Source of the DNA: Bacteroidota bacterium
GTDB taxonomy: Bacteria; Bacteroidota; Rhodothermia; Rhodothermales; UBA10348
Direction of reading: 5' to 3'
DNA: 9,050 bases
Assembly: GCA_024640835.1 (NCBI GenBank)
Contig: JAHEEH010000032.1
Span: forward strand, 1,110-10,159
Below are positions 1-7,706 of the stretch, one piece after another. Position 1 is the stretch's first letter; the number at the start of each line of letters is the position of its first letter. Position numbers and translations under genes: made by a program. The notes under the pieces are model-generated. The model was not told the DNA's origin. It worked only from the letters and a program-made list of their open reading frames with translations, and searched no databases.

Positions 1-1350
1 CAGCCACTCGATCACCTGTCCGGCCGTCTTGGGTCCTATTCCCTCGAGGAGGAGGAGGATCCGGTTCCAGGATACCGCGTCGCGGGGATTCTCGAGCACG
101 CGCAGATGCGCCAGCACGTCCTTGACGTGGGCGGCCTCCGACAGCTTCAGTCCGCCGTACTTCACGAACGGGATCCCCCGCCGATTCAGCTCCACTTCCA
201 GTTCGTACGAGTTGTGGCCCGAGCGGAAGAGAACGGCCATTTCGCGCAGCGGCACGCCCTGCTCGCGTAGCTCGAGCAGCATCTGGCAGACGAATCGGCT
301 CTCGAAACGCGCGTCCGCCGCCGTGACGATGGCGGGCAGGTCCCCTCCCGTGCGCTCGGTGAACAGGGCCTTGTCGAACTTGTGACGGGCCTGGACGATC
401 AGGTGGTTGGCCAGGTCCAGGATGGACTGCGTCGAGCGGTAGTTGTGCTCCAGCTTGAAGACGCGGGCGTCCGGAAACTCCTCGGGAAATGCGAGGATGT
501 TGCGGAAGTCCGCCCCGCGAAACCTGTAGATGGACTGGGCATCGTCGCCCACCGCCATGACGTTGCCATGAACCGACGAGAACGCGCGAACGAGCCCCGC
601 CTGCATCCTGTTCGTGTCCTGGTACTCGTCCACGAGCACGTGGCGGCACTCGGATGCGACCGATCGGCCCACATCCTCGTGACCCCGGAACAGCTCGAGC
701 GTGCGACGGAGCAGATCGTCGTAGTCCATCATCCCGTGCGCGCGCTTGTACCCCTCGAACCGGCCCATGAGCTCCGCCAGGTAGGGTTCGAGCTCCTCGA
801 ACTGCGGAAAGCGTTCCCCAAGGATCTCGCCGAGCGGCACCGCCTGGTTCGTGACCGCCGAGAACATCGCCTGGATGGTACGCTTGCGGGGAAACCGACG
901 TCCCTTCGGCAGGTCCATTCCACCGCGCAGGACGTCGATGACGTCTGCCGCGTCCGCCGCATCCAGGATCGTGAACCGCGACGGAAACCCGAGACGGGCG
1001 GCATGACGTCGCAGGATCCCTACGCAGAAGGAGTGGAATGTGCCTCCCTGGACGCGTTCACACCGCCCGTCGAGGAGCGCCGAAGCCCGGGCCAGCATTT
1101 CACGTGCCGCGCGCCGGGTGAACGTGAGGAGCACGATCTGCTCGGGCGGGACCCCGGTCTCGACCAGGTAGGCCACTCGATACACGAGCGTCCGCGTCTT
1201 CCCCGTGCCGGCGCCGGCGACCACCAGGGCCGCTCCTCCGCCGGCCGTCGCCGCCGCGAGCTGCTGCGGATTCAGCGATCCCCGGTAGTCGATAAGGAAC
1301 CGGGACGGATCCGGAACGGGTTCGGCCTTGAGGACGAAGCTGCGGGCCAT
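1..1350 (-). CDS. UvrD/Rep-family superfamily 1A DNA helicase (partial, N-terminal 450 codons)
   Basis: ATP-dependent 3'-5' DNA helicase of the UvrD/PcrA/Rep group (COG0210), acting in DNA repair or replication restart. Reading from an ATG at 1350, the motifs appear in family order: Q-motif LNPQQ (residues 26-30), Walker A GAGTGKT (46-52), FTRRAAREM (Ia), GGTFHSFC (Ib), Walker B DEYQD (241-245), [13 protein letters not shown] (from 268, motif III) and HNYRST (motif IV), followed by the start of the 2B/2A region. The frame is open to base 1, so the C-terminal motifs V and VI lie outside the window. Motif III reads [12 protein letters not shown] rather than the GDDDQSIYGWRG of E. coli UvrD, so this may be a paralogue rather than the nucleotide-excision-repair UvrD; I give no symbol. 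No clear Shine-Dalgarno precedes the ATG. It is transcribed divergently from parA across a 220-bp gap. The family call is secure; the exact start is less so. Confidence 0.93.
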   Translation of the reverse strand, partial: MARSFVLKAEPVPDPSRFLIDYRGSLNPQQLAAATAGGGAALVVAGAGTGKTRTLVYRVAYLVETGVPPEQIVLLTFTRRAAREMLARASALLDGRCERVQGGTFHSFCVGILRRHAARLGFPSRFTILDAADAADVIDVLRGGMDLPKGRRFPRKRTIQAMFSAVTNQAVPLGEILGERFPQFEELEPYLAELMGRFEGYKRAHGMMDYDDLLRRTLELFRGHEDVGRSVASECRHVLVDEYQDTNRMQAGLVRAFSSVHGNVMAVGDDAQSIYRFRGADFRNILAFPEEFPDARVFKLEHNYRSTQSILDLANHLIVQARHKFDKALFTERTGGDLPAIVTAADARFESRFVCQMLLELREQGVPLREMAVLFRSGHNSYELEVELNRRGIPFVKYGGLKLSEAAHVKDVLAHLRVLENPRDAVSWNRILLLLEGIGPKTAGQVIEWL

Positions 1351-1570
1351 CGGGAGACGGTGGGGAAACCGGCCATCTGAACGATGCACGCCGTGGAAAA
1401 GGTTCGACCGTCCCGGGCCCCGACGACCTCGATCCGGTGGCTTGGCTCCATCGAAGTCCCTACTTTCGCACGCGGAGTTCGGATGGAGGCCCCCGATCGC
1501 AGGAACTCCGTGCCGGGTCGCGGGGTGCGTGGTTGGATCAAGCATCGAAGGGAGGATGGCTCGTCGGAGC

Positions 1571-2422
1571 ATGGGAAAGGTCATTGCGGTCGCGAATCAG
1601 AAGGGGGGCGTGGGCAAAACGACCACGGCCGTGAACCTCGCTACGTCCCTCGCGGCCGTGGAGTACAGGACCCTGCTCGTCGACTTCGATCCCCAGGCCA
1701 ACGGCACCTCGGGAGTCGGGATCGATTCACGAACGGTGGCCTCGTCGTCGTACGAGGTCCTCATCGGCACGGTCTCCCTGGAGGATGCCGTCCTCTCCAC
1801 CGAGATGTCCTACCTGGATCTCGTGCCGAGCCACATCAACCTGGTGGGTGCGGAGATCGAGATGGTGGACGTGCCGGAGCGCGAGCGCATCCTTCGCCGC
1901 GCGCTCTCCGCGGTACGCGATCGCTACGACTTCGTGGTGATCGACTGTCCCCCCTCGCTCGGCCTTCTGACCCTGAACGCGCTTTCCGCCGCGTCGTCCG
2001 TGCTGATCCCCGTCCAGGCGGAGTATTTCGCCCTCGAGGGTCTGGGGCAGCTTCTGAATACGATCAAGCTCGTCCGCCAGCATCTGAATCCGGACCTCGA
2101 GATCGAGGGTGTCCTCGTGACCATGTTCGACGTCCGGCTCCGCCTCGCGAACCAGGTCGCAGGCGAACTGCGCAAGTACTTCGGCGACCGCGTGTTCCAT
2201 ACCGTCGTCCAGCGCAACGTGCGCCTGTCCGAGGCCCCCAGCTTTGGCAAGCCCGTTCTGCTCTATGACGCCACGAGCACCGGCGCACGGAACTACATTG
2301 CCCTGGCCCGCGAGGTGATCGCCCGGTCGACCGCGTCGGCCGACGCCGTCAACGGCGTCGGCGGCCCGGGTCGTCCCGCACGACCCGCCTCTTCCGGCAC
2401 TCCCGGAAACGGCCATTCCTGA
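1571..2422 (+). CDS. parA: ParA/Soj chromosome-partitioning ATPase
   Basis: Deviant Walker-type ATPase that binds DNA non-specifically as an ATP dimer and forms the gradient that moves ParB-bound origins; Soj homologues also modulate DnaA. The 283-residue protein has the deviant Walker A KGGVGKTT (11-18, with the signature Lys11), the A' motif DFDPQAN (38-44) and Walker B VVIDCPPS (122-129). The C-terminal half has [19 protein letters not shown] and [15 protein letters not shown], typical of chromosomal ParA. The start was set at the ATG giving [13 protein letters not shown], the usual family N-terminus; an in-frame ATG at 1556 would add five residues, and the frame is open further upstream with no family similarity. 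The GGGAGG at 1550-1555 suits neither ATG ideally. The last 30 or so residues are a Gly/Pro/Ala-rich tail beyond the ATPase fold. The parB ATG follows 19 nt after the stop, indicating one transcript. Confidence 0.96.
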   Translation: MGKVIAVANQKGGVGKTTTAVNLATSLAAVEYRTLLVDFDPQANGTSGVGIDSRTVASSSYEVLIGTVSLEDAVLSTEMSYLDLVPSHINLVGAEIEMVDVPERERILRRALSAVRDRYDFVVIDCPPSLGLLTLNALSAASSVLIPVQAEYFALEGLGQLLNTIKLVRQHLNPDLEIEGVLVTMFDVRLRLANQVAGELRKYFGDRVFHTVVQRNVRLSEAPSFGKPVLLYDATSTGARNYIALAREVIARSTASADAVNGVGGPGRPARPASSGTPGNGHS

Positions 2423-2441
2423 TTCCTTCGAGACCTTCGCC

Positions 2442-3386
2442 ATGACCAAAGGAAAAGTCGCACTGGGCAAGGGTCTGGGCGCCCTGCTTCCGGGGGGCGG
2501 CGAGAGTCTTCCGGACGCCGCGCCCTCGGGCGTGCCGCCGTCCCGCCTCTACGATTTCCAGGACCGCGCCCGCGTCGGTCGCGTCAGCGACATCGAGATC
2601 GATCTCGTCGATCCCAACCCCTTTCAGCCCCGCCAGTCCTTCGATGAGATCGCCCTCGAGGAGCTCGCGGCATCCATCCGCCAACTGGGCGTGATTCAGC
2701 CGATCACCGTCCGGGCGGTGAGCGGCGGCCGTTTCCAGATCATCTCGGGAGAGCGCCGCGTCCGTGCGGCACGGCGCGCCGGCCTCGAGGCCATTCCCGC
2801 CTATGTCCGTGAAGCCGACACCGAGGCCATGCTCGAGATGGCCCTCGTGGAGAACGTCCAGCGGGAAGAGCTGAATCCGATCGAGATCGCACTCGGATAC
2901 CAGCGACTTCTGGACGAGTGCCGGCTCCGACAGGAAGAGGTCGCAGACCGCGTAGGGAAGAACCGGAGCACCGTGGCCAACTTCCTCCGCCTGCTTCGAC
3001 TGCCGCCGGCGATCCAGGCCTGCCTGAGGGACGGCCGTCTCACGGTTGGACATGCCCGCGCGCTGATTCCGGTGGAGAGCGAGAAGATCCAGCTCCAGAT
3101 GCTGGCGAAGATCGTGGACAGGGGGCTGTCCGTGAGGGCCGTCGAGGACCTCGTAAAATCGTGGCAGCGCAAGGGCGATCGCGGCCAGGCGGTGCCCCCG
3201 ACGTCGTCGGCGCCTCGGTCGGGCCGGGATGAGATCCAGCTTCAGGCCCTGACCGATCGCCTCCGGTCGGCGCTCAGTACCAGGGTGCAGATCCGACCCG
3301 GCCCGGCGGGTGACGGAGGGCGCATCGAGGTGGCGTACTACAGCGACGACGACCTGGAGCGACTCATCGATCTGATCAGTTCGTGA
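2442..3386 (+). CDS. parB: ParB/Spo0J centromere-binding CTPase
   Basis: Binds parS sites and spreads along DNA as a CTP-dependent sliding clamp; recruits ParA and SMC for chromosome segregation. The 314-residue protein begins with the ParA-stimulating peptide GKGLGALLP (9-17). A ParB/Srx domain follows, with NPFQPR (59-64), the CTP-binding GERR motif (103-106) and ENVQRE (137-142). A helix-turn-helix is visible at about 163-184 (QEEVADRVGKNRSTVANFL), then the KorB-like linker and a C-terminal dimerisation segment ending in DLERLIDLISS. Length and domain order match chromosomal ParB. The stop overlaps the next gene's GTG by 4 nt, so translation of the DUF5683 gene is probably coupled to it. 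I found no complete parS palindrome in the window, so its binding sites are expected elsewhere. Confidence 0.97.
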   Translation: MTKGKVALGKGLGALLPGGGESLPDAAPSGVPPSRLYDFQDRARVGRVSDIEIDLVDPNPFQPRQSFDEIALEELAASIRQLGVIQPITVRAVSGGRFQIISGERRVRAARRAGLEAIPAYVREADTEAMLEMALVENVQREELNPIEIALGYQRLLDECRLRQEEVADRVGKNRSTVANFLRLLRLPPAIQACLRDGRLTVGHARALIPVESEKIQLQMLAKIVDRGLSVRAVEDLVKSWQRKGDRGQAVPPTSSAPRSGRDEIQLQALTDRLRSALSTRVQIRPGPAGDGGRIEVAYYSDDDLERLIDLISS

Positions 3387-4033
3387 GCAAGCCCAGTCTC
3401 TCCGGAAGCACGGTCGGACGCCGCCTGGTGGCCTGCGCGATGCTCCTGGCCCTGGCGCCCTGGAGCGTCTCGCTCCGCGCCCAGTCCGGACCCGCATCCG
3501 TGCCTGCCGATTCCGCGGCCAGCGTGGGTCGATCGCCCCGTGGTGCGCTCCTGCGATCCGCCGTCCTTCCGGGATGGGGTCAGTGGTACAATGGCCAGCC
3601 GCTCAAGACGCCGATCATCCTGGGCGCGATCGGGGGCCTGGTCTATGCCGTGGTCACCCTGAACGGAGACTACCGGCTCTACAGGAAGGCCTATCAGTAC
3701 AAGGCGTACCAGGAGCTGGTGGATCGCGGTACCCTCGCCGAGAACCCCCGCCTGGACTACCGGGCATCGTACGATGAAGTCGCCTCGTCCGTGGGTGCGG
3801 TGTCTTCGGGACCCCTGCGATCCCACCGCGATCTGCTCCGGCGCAATCGCGACCTGTCCATCCTGGGCATCGGGGTGGTCTGGGCCCTGTCCGTGCTCGA
3901 CGCCTACGTCAGCGCGCACCTGCTCGACTTTGACGTCGGAGAGGATCTTGCGCTCGGCCTCCGGCCTGACGTGAACGCGGACGGATCCCTCGTGGTCGCC
4001 CCGTCAGTCGTGTGGCGTCCAGGGCGGCGCTGA
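3383..4033 (+). CDS. DUF5683-type exported/membrane protein downstream of parB
   Basis: Protein of unknown function, 216 residues. The N-terminus looks like a signal peptide (RR at 13-14, hydrophobic stretch 15-31, plausible cleavage after LRA at 33). Next come the hallmark segment RSAVLPGWGQWYNGQPLK (58-75), a hydrophobic helix (77-93), a charged middle region, and NRDLSILGIGVVWALSVLDAYVSAHLLDFDV (split here for reading: residues 155-164, 165-174 and 175-185), a second hydrophobic helix ending in the DAYV.AHL motif. These motifs are what I recall of DUF5683 proteins, which in Bacteroidota- and Gemmatimonadota-like genomes are often encoded next to parB. The GTG start lies inside the parB stop (GTGA), which fixes the start and implies translational coupling. 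A link between chromosome segregation and the envelope is only suggested by position. The family assignment is from memory of the motifs. Confidence 0.8.
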   Translation: MSKPSLSGSTVGRRLVACAMLLALAPWSVSLRAQSGPASVPADSAASVGRSPRGALLRSAVLPGWGQWYNGQPLKTPIILGAIGGLVYAVVTLNGDYRLYRKAYQYKAYQELVDRGTLAENPRLDYRASYDEVASSVGAVSSGPLRSHRDLLRRNRDLSILGIGVVWALSVLDAYVSAHLLDFDVGEDLALGLRPDVNADGSLVVAPSVVWRPGRR

Positions 4034-4215
4034 GGCTCCCGGGAGGAACTGCCACGGGCGGGCGCCATTAAAGGTGGCCTTGCCTGACGAACGTGTCGTA
4101 TTTTCGGCGACGTTGCGCGCCGTCGAGAGCAGACTCCCCGGGAGCTAGCCCCATCGGCCCCTGTCACCGGAGGCGGGACTTTCCGCCCTTTCATCCCGCT
4201 CCCCGATCGGTCCAT
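4034..4215. other. Intergenic gap between the parAB-DUF5683 operon and the sphingolipid genes
   Basis: This 182-bp stretch separates two co-oriented gene groups, so a promoter for the second group is expected here. I could not identify one with correct spacing: TTGCCT at 4080-4085 and TATTTT at 4099-4104 are only 13 bp apart. The octamer CCCGGGAG occurs twice (4038-4045, inside the perfect palindrome CTCCCGGGAG at 4036-4045, and 4137-4144). Neither copy is followed by a T-run, so I do not call a terminator. The downstream reading frame is open back to 4093, but the added residues are Arg/Pro-rich and unlike the enzyme's family. Confidence 0.4.
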
Positions 4216-5502
4216 ATGATGCACGAGGGCGAAGCAAAGCTCCAGCAGACGGACAATCCGACCGCCACGCGCGTCGAGCCGTCCCTGTTCGACAAGTGCC
4301 ACCGATTCTTCGACCCGGACAGCCTTTTCTCGCAGGTCAAGAATGCCGGATTGTATCCGTACTTCCGGCCCATCTCCCGGAATGACGGATCGCACGCCAT
4401 CATCAACGGGAAGGAAGTGATCATGGCGGGGTCCAACAACTACCTGGGCCTCACCTCCGACCCGCGGGTACAGGAGGCCGCATCGCAGGCCATCCGGCAG
4501 TACGGCACGGGTTGCACCGGAAGCCGCTTCCTGAACGGGACCCTCGACATCCACATCGAGCTCGAGGAACGCCTGGCGAGGTTCATGGGCCGGGAAGCCT
4601 GCGTTCTCTTTTCGACCGGCTACATGACGAACATGGGGGTCATCCAGGCGCTGGCCTCCAAGGGAGACATCATTTTCTCGGACAAGGACAACCACTCGTG
4701 CATCGTCGCCGGCACGCAGGTCAGCCTGGCCGAGACCTGGCGCTATCGGCACGACGATCTCGTGCACCTGCGTCGGCTGCTGGAGCGCGCCTCGACCGAG
4801 AACCCGGGAGCCGGCAAGCTGATCGTGTCGGACGGCGTCTTCTCCATGTCCGGGACCATGGCGCGGGTGCCGGAGCTCATCGACCTGGCCGAGGAATTCG
4901 GCGCCGTACTCATGCTCGACGACGCCCACGCGGTCGGCGTCGTGGGACCTGGTGGGCATGGGAGCGCCGCGCATTTCGGCGTCGAGGATCGCGTGCACCT
5001 GACCACGGGCACCTTCTCGAAGTCATTTGCCTCGCTGGGTGGATTCTGCGTGGGAGACAGCGACGTCATCGAGTTCGTCCGCCACCAGGCGTCTGCCCAC
5101 ATCTTCAGTGCCTCGATGCCGCCGGCCAACGTCGGAACGGTACTCAAGTCCCTTGAGATCCTGGAGGCCGAGCCCGAGCGCGTCGAACGCCTCTGGAAGA
5201 TCTCGGACACCATGCGCTCTGGATTCCGGGATGCAGGTTTCAACGTGTGGAGCAGCCAGTCTCCGATCATTCCGGTCGTCGTCGGCGATCTGCACACCTG
5301 CTTCAGGTTCTGGGCCGACTTGCTCGAGGAGGGCGTATTCGTGAACCCGGTCGTGCCACCCGCCGTCCCCAAGGGCCAGTCGCTGATGCGGACGTCCTAC
5401 ATGGCCACGCACACGGACAGGGATCTCGAGTTCATCCTGGATGCGTTCGTGCGCGTGGGCAGGCGGCACGGCGTCATCGGGGACAACGGGACGCAGGGGT
5501 AG
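4216..5502 (+). CDS. Serine-palmitoyltransferase-like alpha-oxoamine synthase (PLP-dependent)
   Basis: Pyridoxal-phosphate enzyme of the alpha-oxoamine synthase group (KBL/BioF/ALAS/SPT), about 428 residues. It should condense an amino acid with an acyl-CoA or acyl-ACP and release CO2; for serine palmitoyltransferase the product is 3-ketosphinganine, the first sphingolipid intermediate. Visible motifs: GSNNYLG (72-78), YGTGCTGSRFLNG (96-108), FSTGYMTN (132-139), the PLP-stacking His in NHS (His160), DDAH (Asp235 for the pyridine nitrogen, His238) and TGTFSKSFASLGG with Schiff-base Lys269. The TFSKS context is closer to SPT than to the TLGKA of KBL and BioF. Start: paired ATGs at 4216 and 4219 cannot be separated, and no good Shine-Dalgarno is present. 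The GNAT gene begins 58 nt downstream. The fold-level call is certain. SPT over another oxoamine synthase rests on the Lys context and on the neighbour. Confidence 0.85.
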   Translation: MMHEGEAKLQQTDNPTATRVEPSLFDKCHRFFDPDSLFSQVKNAGLYPYFRPISRNDGSHAIINGKEVIMAGSNNYLGLTSDPRVQEAASQAIRQYGTGCTGSRFLNGTLDIHIELEERLARFMGREACVLFSTGYMTNMGVIQALASKGDIIFSDKDNHSCIVAGTQVSLAETWRYRHDDLVHLRRLLERASTENPGAGKLIVSDGVFSMSGTMARVPELIDLAEEFGAVLMLDDAHAVGVVGPGGHGSAAHFGVEDRVHLTTGTFSKSFASLGGFCVGDSDVIEFVRHQASAHIFSASMPPANVGTVLKSLEILEAEPERVERLWKISDTMRSGFRDAGFNVWSSQSPIIPVVVGDLHTCFRFWADLLEEGVFVNPVVPPAVPKGQSLMRTSYMATHTDRDLEFILDAFVRVGRRHGVIGDNGTQG

Positions 5503-5560
5503 GGCCCCTGGCGGCACCCGCGATTGCACCACCCGGCGCGCCCGAGACCCTTCAAGCGAC

Positions 5561-6700
5561 ATGGCCAGAGTGGAGGTAAGCCCGGTTGACGATCGACGCG
5601 ACCTCAGGGCGTTCATCGACTTCCCTTACGAGCATTATCGCCGGGATCCGATATTCGTCCCCCCGCTGCGCATCGAGGCGGCACGGCTCCTGAATCCTTC
5701 GAAGAACGCCTTCTTCGAGCACGGCCGCATCCGGACTTTCCTGGCGCGGAACCACGAAGGCAGGGTGGTCGGCCGCATTGGAGCGATCGTCAACGGCGAG
5801 CATCTGAAGAAGTATGACGACGGCGTCGGGTTCTTCGGGTTCTTCGAGTCGATCGATGACCCCGAGGTTTCGGGCGCCCTGTTCGACGCGGCCGGCAAGT
5901 GGCTGCGCGGACAGAACCTGTCCGCGATGCGCGGCCCCGCCAACCCGTCGATGAACGATGTGGCCGGCCTGCTCGTGGACGGATTCGCGCTGCCGCCGTA
6001 CATCCTCATGGCCTACAATCCGCCGTATTACGAGCGGCTCCTGCTCGAGTACGGCTTTGAGCGCACGGCGACCATGTGGGCCTACTTCATCCATCGTAAG
6101 TATGCCGACCTCGACCGGTTCAGCCGTGGCGTCCAGCTCGTGTACCGCCGATATCCCGAGCTGCGCATCAGGACGGTGGAGATGAGCCGGTTCGACGAGG
6201 AAGTGGCCCTCGTGCGGTCCATCTACAACGATGCCTGGGCCGACAACTGGGGATTCGTCCCCATGACGGAAGCGGAGTTCGCCCAGCTCGCGCGCGACCT
6301 GAAGCAGATCCTCGACCCGAAGATGGCGTTCATGGCCGAGCTCGACGGCGAGGTCGTCGGATTTGCGGTGGCCATTCCGAACCTGAACCAGGTTCTGCGT
6401 CGTATCCGGAACGGCCGGCTCCTGCCTTCCGGCCTCTTCCGGCTGCTGCTCTCCGACTTCTTCGGCGGCATCCAGGAGGTGCGCCTCCCCCTCCTCGGTG
6501 TGAGGAGGGCCTATCATGGTCGGGGAATCGACGCGGCGCTCATCCTGCAGTTCGTCGAGAAGCTCCCGCCCCGCGGGTTTCCGTCCTGCGAGATGAGCTG
6601 GGTGCTGGACAACAACCCCGCCATGAAGAACGCCCTCGAGGCGCTCGGTGGGGTCAGGGACAAGGAGTACGCGTTGTACCAGCGGACGCTCGATGGATGA
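5561..6700 (+). CDS. GNAT-fold N-acyltransferase, candidate bacterial ceramide synthase
   Basis: Protein of 379 residues. The N-terminal part has FIDFPYEHYRRDPIFVPPLR, an LNPSKNAFFEHG motif, and GRIGAIVNGEH with GFFGFFES. The C-terminal GNAT-type domain has FMAELDGEVVGFAVAIPN, the CoA-binding loop YHGRG (318-322) and SWVLDNNPAMKNALEALGG near the end. The YxxDPxxVPPLR and FFEH..GFFGFFE pattern, and the length, match my recollection of the family containing the Caulobacter ceramide synthase (bCerS), which N-acylates the sphingoid base. The position directly after an SPT-like gene supports this. The substrate is inferred, and without that neighbour one would only say GNAT-like protein. The start ATG at 5561 gives MARVEVSPVDD; the 40 upstream in-frame residues are low-complexity and unlikely. 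The stop overlaps the next gene by 8 nt. Confidence 0.8.
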   Translation: MARVEVSPVDDRRDLRAFIDFPYEHYRRDPIFVPPLRIEAARLLNPSKNAFFEHGRIRTFLARNHEGRVVGRIGAIVNGEHLKKYDDGVGFFGFFESIDDPEVSGALFDAAGKWLRGQNLSAMRGPANPSMNDVAGLLVDGFALPPYILMAYNPPYYERLLLEYGFERTATMWAYFIHRKYADLDRFSRGVQLVYRRYPELRIRTVEMSRFDEEVALVRSIYNDAWADNWGFVPMTEAEFAQLARDLKQILDPKMAFMAELDGEVVGFAVAIPNLNQVLRRIRNGRLLPSGLFRLLLSDFFGGIQEVRLPLLGVRRAYHGRGIDAALILQFVEKLPPRGFPSCEMSWVLDNNPAMKNALEALGGVRDKEYALYQRTLDG

Positions 6701-7406
6701 TCCCGTGGATGGTGCCCTGACATTCGACGTCGATTTCGTCTTCTTCGACCTCGACGACACGCTGCTGGACCATCGCCACGCCGAGCGACTGGCCCTCAAC
6801 GACCTTGCGCGTGAGATCGAGACCCTCGTGCCTTTTCGAATGGAGTCGGTCGAGGAGGCCTATCACCGTGTAAACCAGGCGGTCTGGGAGGAGTACGGAG
6901 CCGGGCGGATCGACAAGGCCGAAGCCAAGCGCGCGCGCTTTGAACGACTGTTCGATGTCATGGGCATCGACGGCCCCGATGCCGCGGACACGGGAGACCG
7001 CTACCTGGAGCTCTACGCGAGACACTGGCGCCCGCGGCAGGGTGCGCTGGAGGCCTTCTCCGACGTGGCCGACCGTCTGCGGGTTGGCATCCTGACCAAC
7101 GGGTTCAGGGAGATCCAGCGGGCAAAGCTGGCCCGCTTTCCGGACCTCGACACGCGATCCGCCGCCACGATCATCTCGGAGGAGATCGGCCTCATGAAGC
7201 CGGACCGACGCCTTTTCGAGTGGGCCGCGGCGCACGTAGGGACGCAGGCTCGCCGGATCCTCTACGTGGGGGACTCGCTCCGTTCGGATATCCGGGGTGG
7301 GCTCGCAGCCGGTTGGCAGGTGGCCTGGATCGACGGAGACCCGGCGCGGGCTCCCACCGACGCCTTCTGCTTTTCGGAGTGGCCGGATCTCCTCGCCCGG
7401 ATCTGA
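6693..7406 (+). CDS. HAD-superfamily hydrolase (YjjG/YigB-like phosphatase)
   Basis: Probable phosphatase of 237 residues in the haloacid dehalogenase superfamily. All four HAD motifs are present: FFDLDDTL with nucleophile Asp19 and acid/base Asp21; ILTNG with Thr135; LMKPD with Lys169; and GDSLRSD with Asp194 and Asp199, the magnesium ligands. A helical C1-type cap lies between motifs I and II (about 30-125), as in the YjjG nucleotidase and YigB FMN-phosphatase groups. The start ATG at 6693 lies 8 nt inside the end of the GNAT gene, so translation is likely coupled. The substrate cannot be told from the sequence. Operon position would allow a phosphate-removal step in lipid head-group or sphingoid metabolism, but housekeeping nucleotide or phosphosugar clearance is equally possible. 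Confidence 0.9.
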   Translation: MDDPVDGALTFDVDFVFFDLDDTLLDHRHAERLALNDLAREIETLVPFRMESVEEAYHRVNQAVWEEYGAGRIDKAEAKRARFERLFDVMGIDGPDAADTGDRYLELYARHWRPRQGALEAFSDVADRLRVGILTNGFREIQRAKLARFPDLDTRSAATIISEEIGLMKPDRRLFEWAAAHVGTQARRILYVGDSLRSDIRGGLAAGWQVAWIDGDPARAPTDAFCFSEWPDLLARI

Positions 7407-7441
7407 TCCTCTCCGCGTCCGTGCCTGGATGGGGCAGGGGC

Positions 7442-7471
7442 AAAAAAAAAGCTGCCCAGAAACTGGACAGC
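7442..7471 (-). terminator. Intrinsic terminator of the large ncRNA
   Basis: On the minus strand GCTGTCCAG (7471-7463), loop TTT and CTGGGCAGC (7459-7451) form a 9-bp stem with one G-U pair, followed at once by nine T residues (7450-7442). This is a textbook Rho-independent terminator. On the plus strand there is no T-run after the stem, so it does not obviously end the HAD operon, which stops at 7406. Confidence 0.93.
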
Positions 7472-7674
7472 CCTTTCGATCCCCCGACGCGACAGCCTCC
7501 CCGGGTAGCGTCGGCCGAAGCCGGGCGCATCCCCGTGGGGAGGTGTTCCTCCCGGACGCCGCGTCGACCGAAGTCGCGCACGGCCTCCGTATGGGAGGAG
7601 AAGTCTCGTTTCACGGCTGGCCTTGCGGCCTGCCGCTAAGGGCATGTCGGTCTGTCCCGAAGGACCGACCAGAC

Positions 7675-7706
7675 GGATTACGTCGCATGGGCTTACGTCG
7701 CAATCC
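7675..7706 (-). repeat. Tandem 10-nt repeat TGCGACGTAA inside a hairpin of the large RNA
   Basis: On the minus strand TGCGACGTAA occurs at 7702-7693 and again at 7687-7678, separated by GCCCA, a period of 15. The pair is enclosed by GGATT (7706-7702) and AATCC (7679-7675), which can form a 5-bp stem and so present both copies in one loop. The repeat could be a protein- or RNA-binding element. Confidence 0.6.

Noticed and set aside
1097..1112. parS-like site with TTTCACGTG
   Set aside because: Only the left half and the central CACGTG match the consensus (about 10 of 16), and it lies within the helicase coding sequence.
1328..1570. N-terminal extension of ParA by up to 81 residues
   Set aside because: The extra residues are Arg/Pro-rich with no family similarity. 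ParA proteins begin within a few residues of the KGGVGKTT loop, as the ATG at 1571 gives.
1727..3497. Long minus-strand open frames opposite parA and parB
   Set aside because: They are antisense shadows of strongly conserved genes in high-GC DNA, with no domain of their own.
7608..7620. Second parS half-site GTTTCACG
   Set aside because: The right half does not match at all, so the palindrome is missing.
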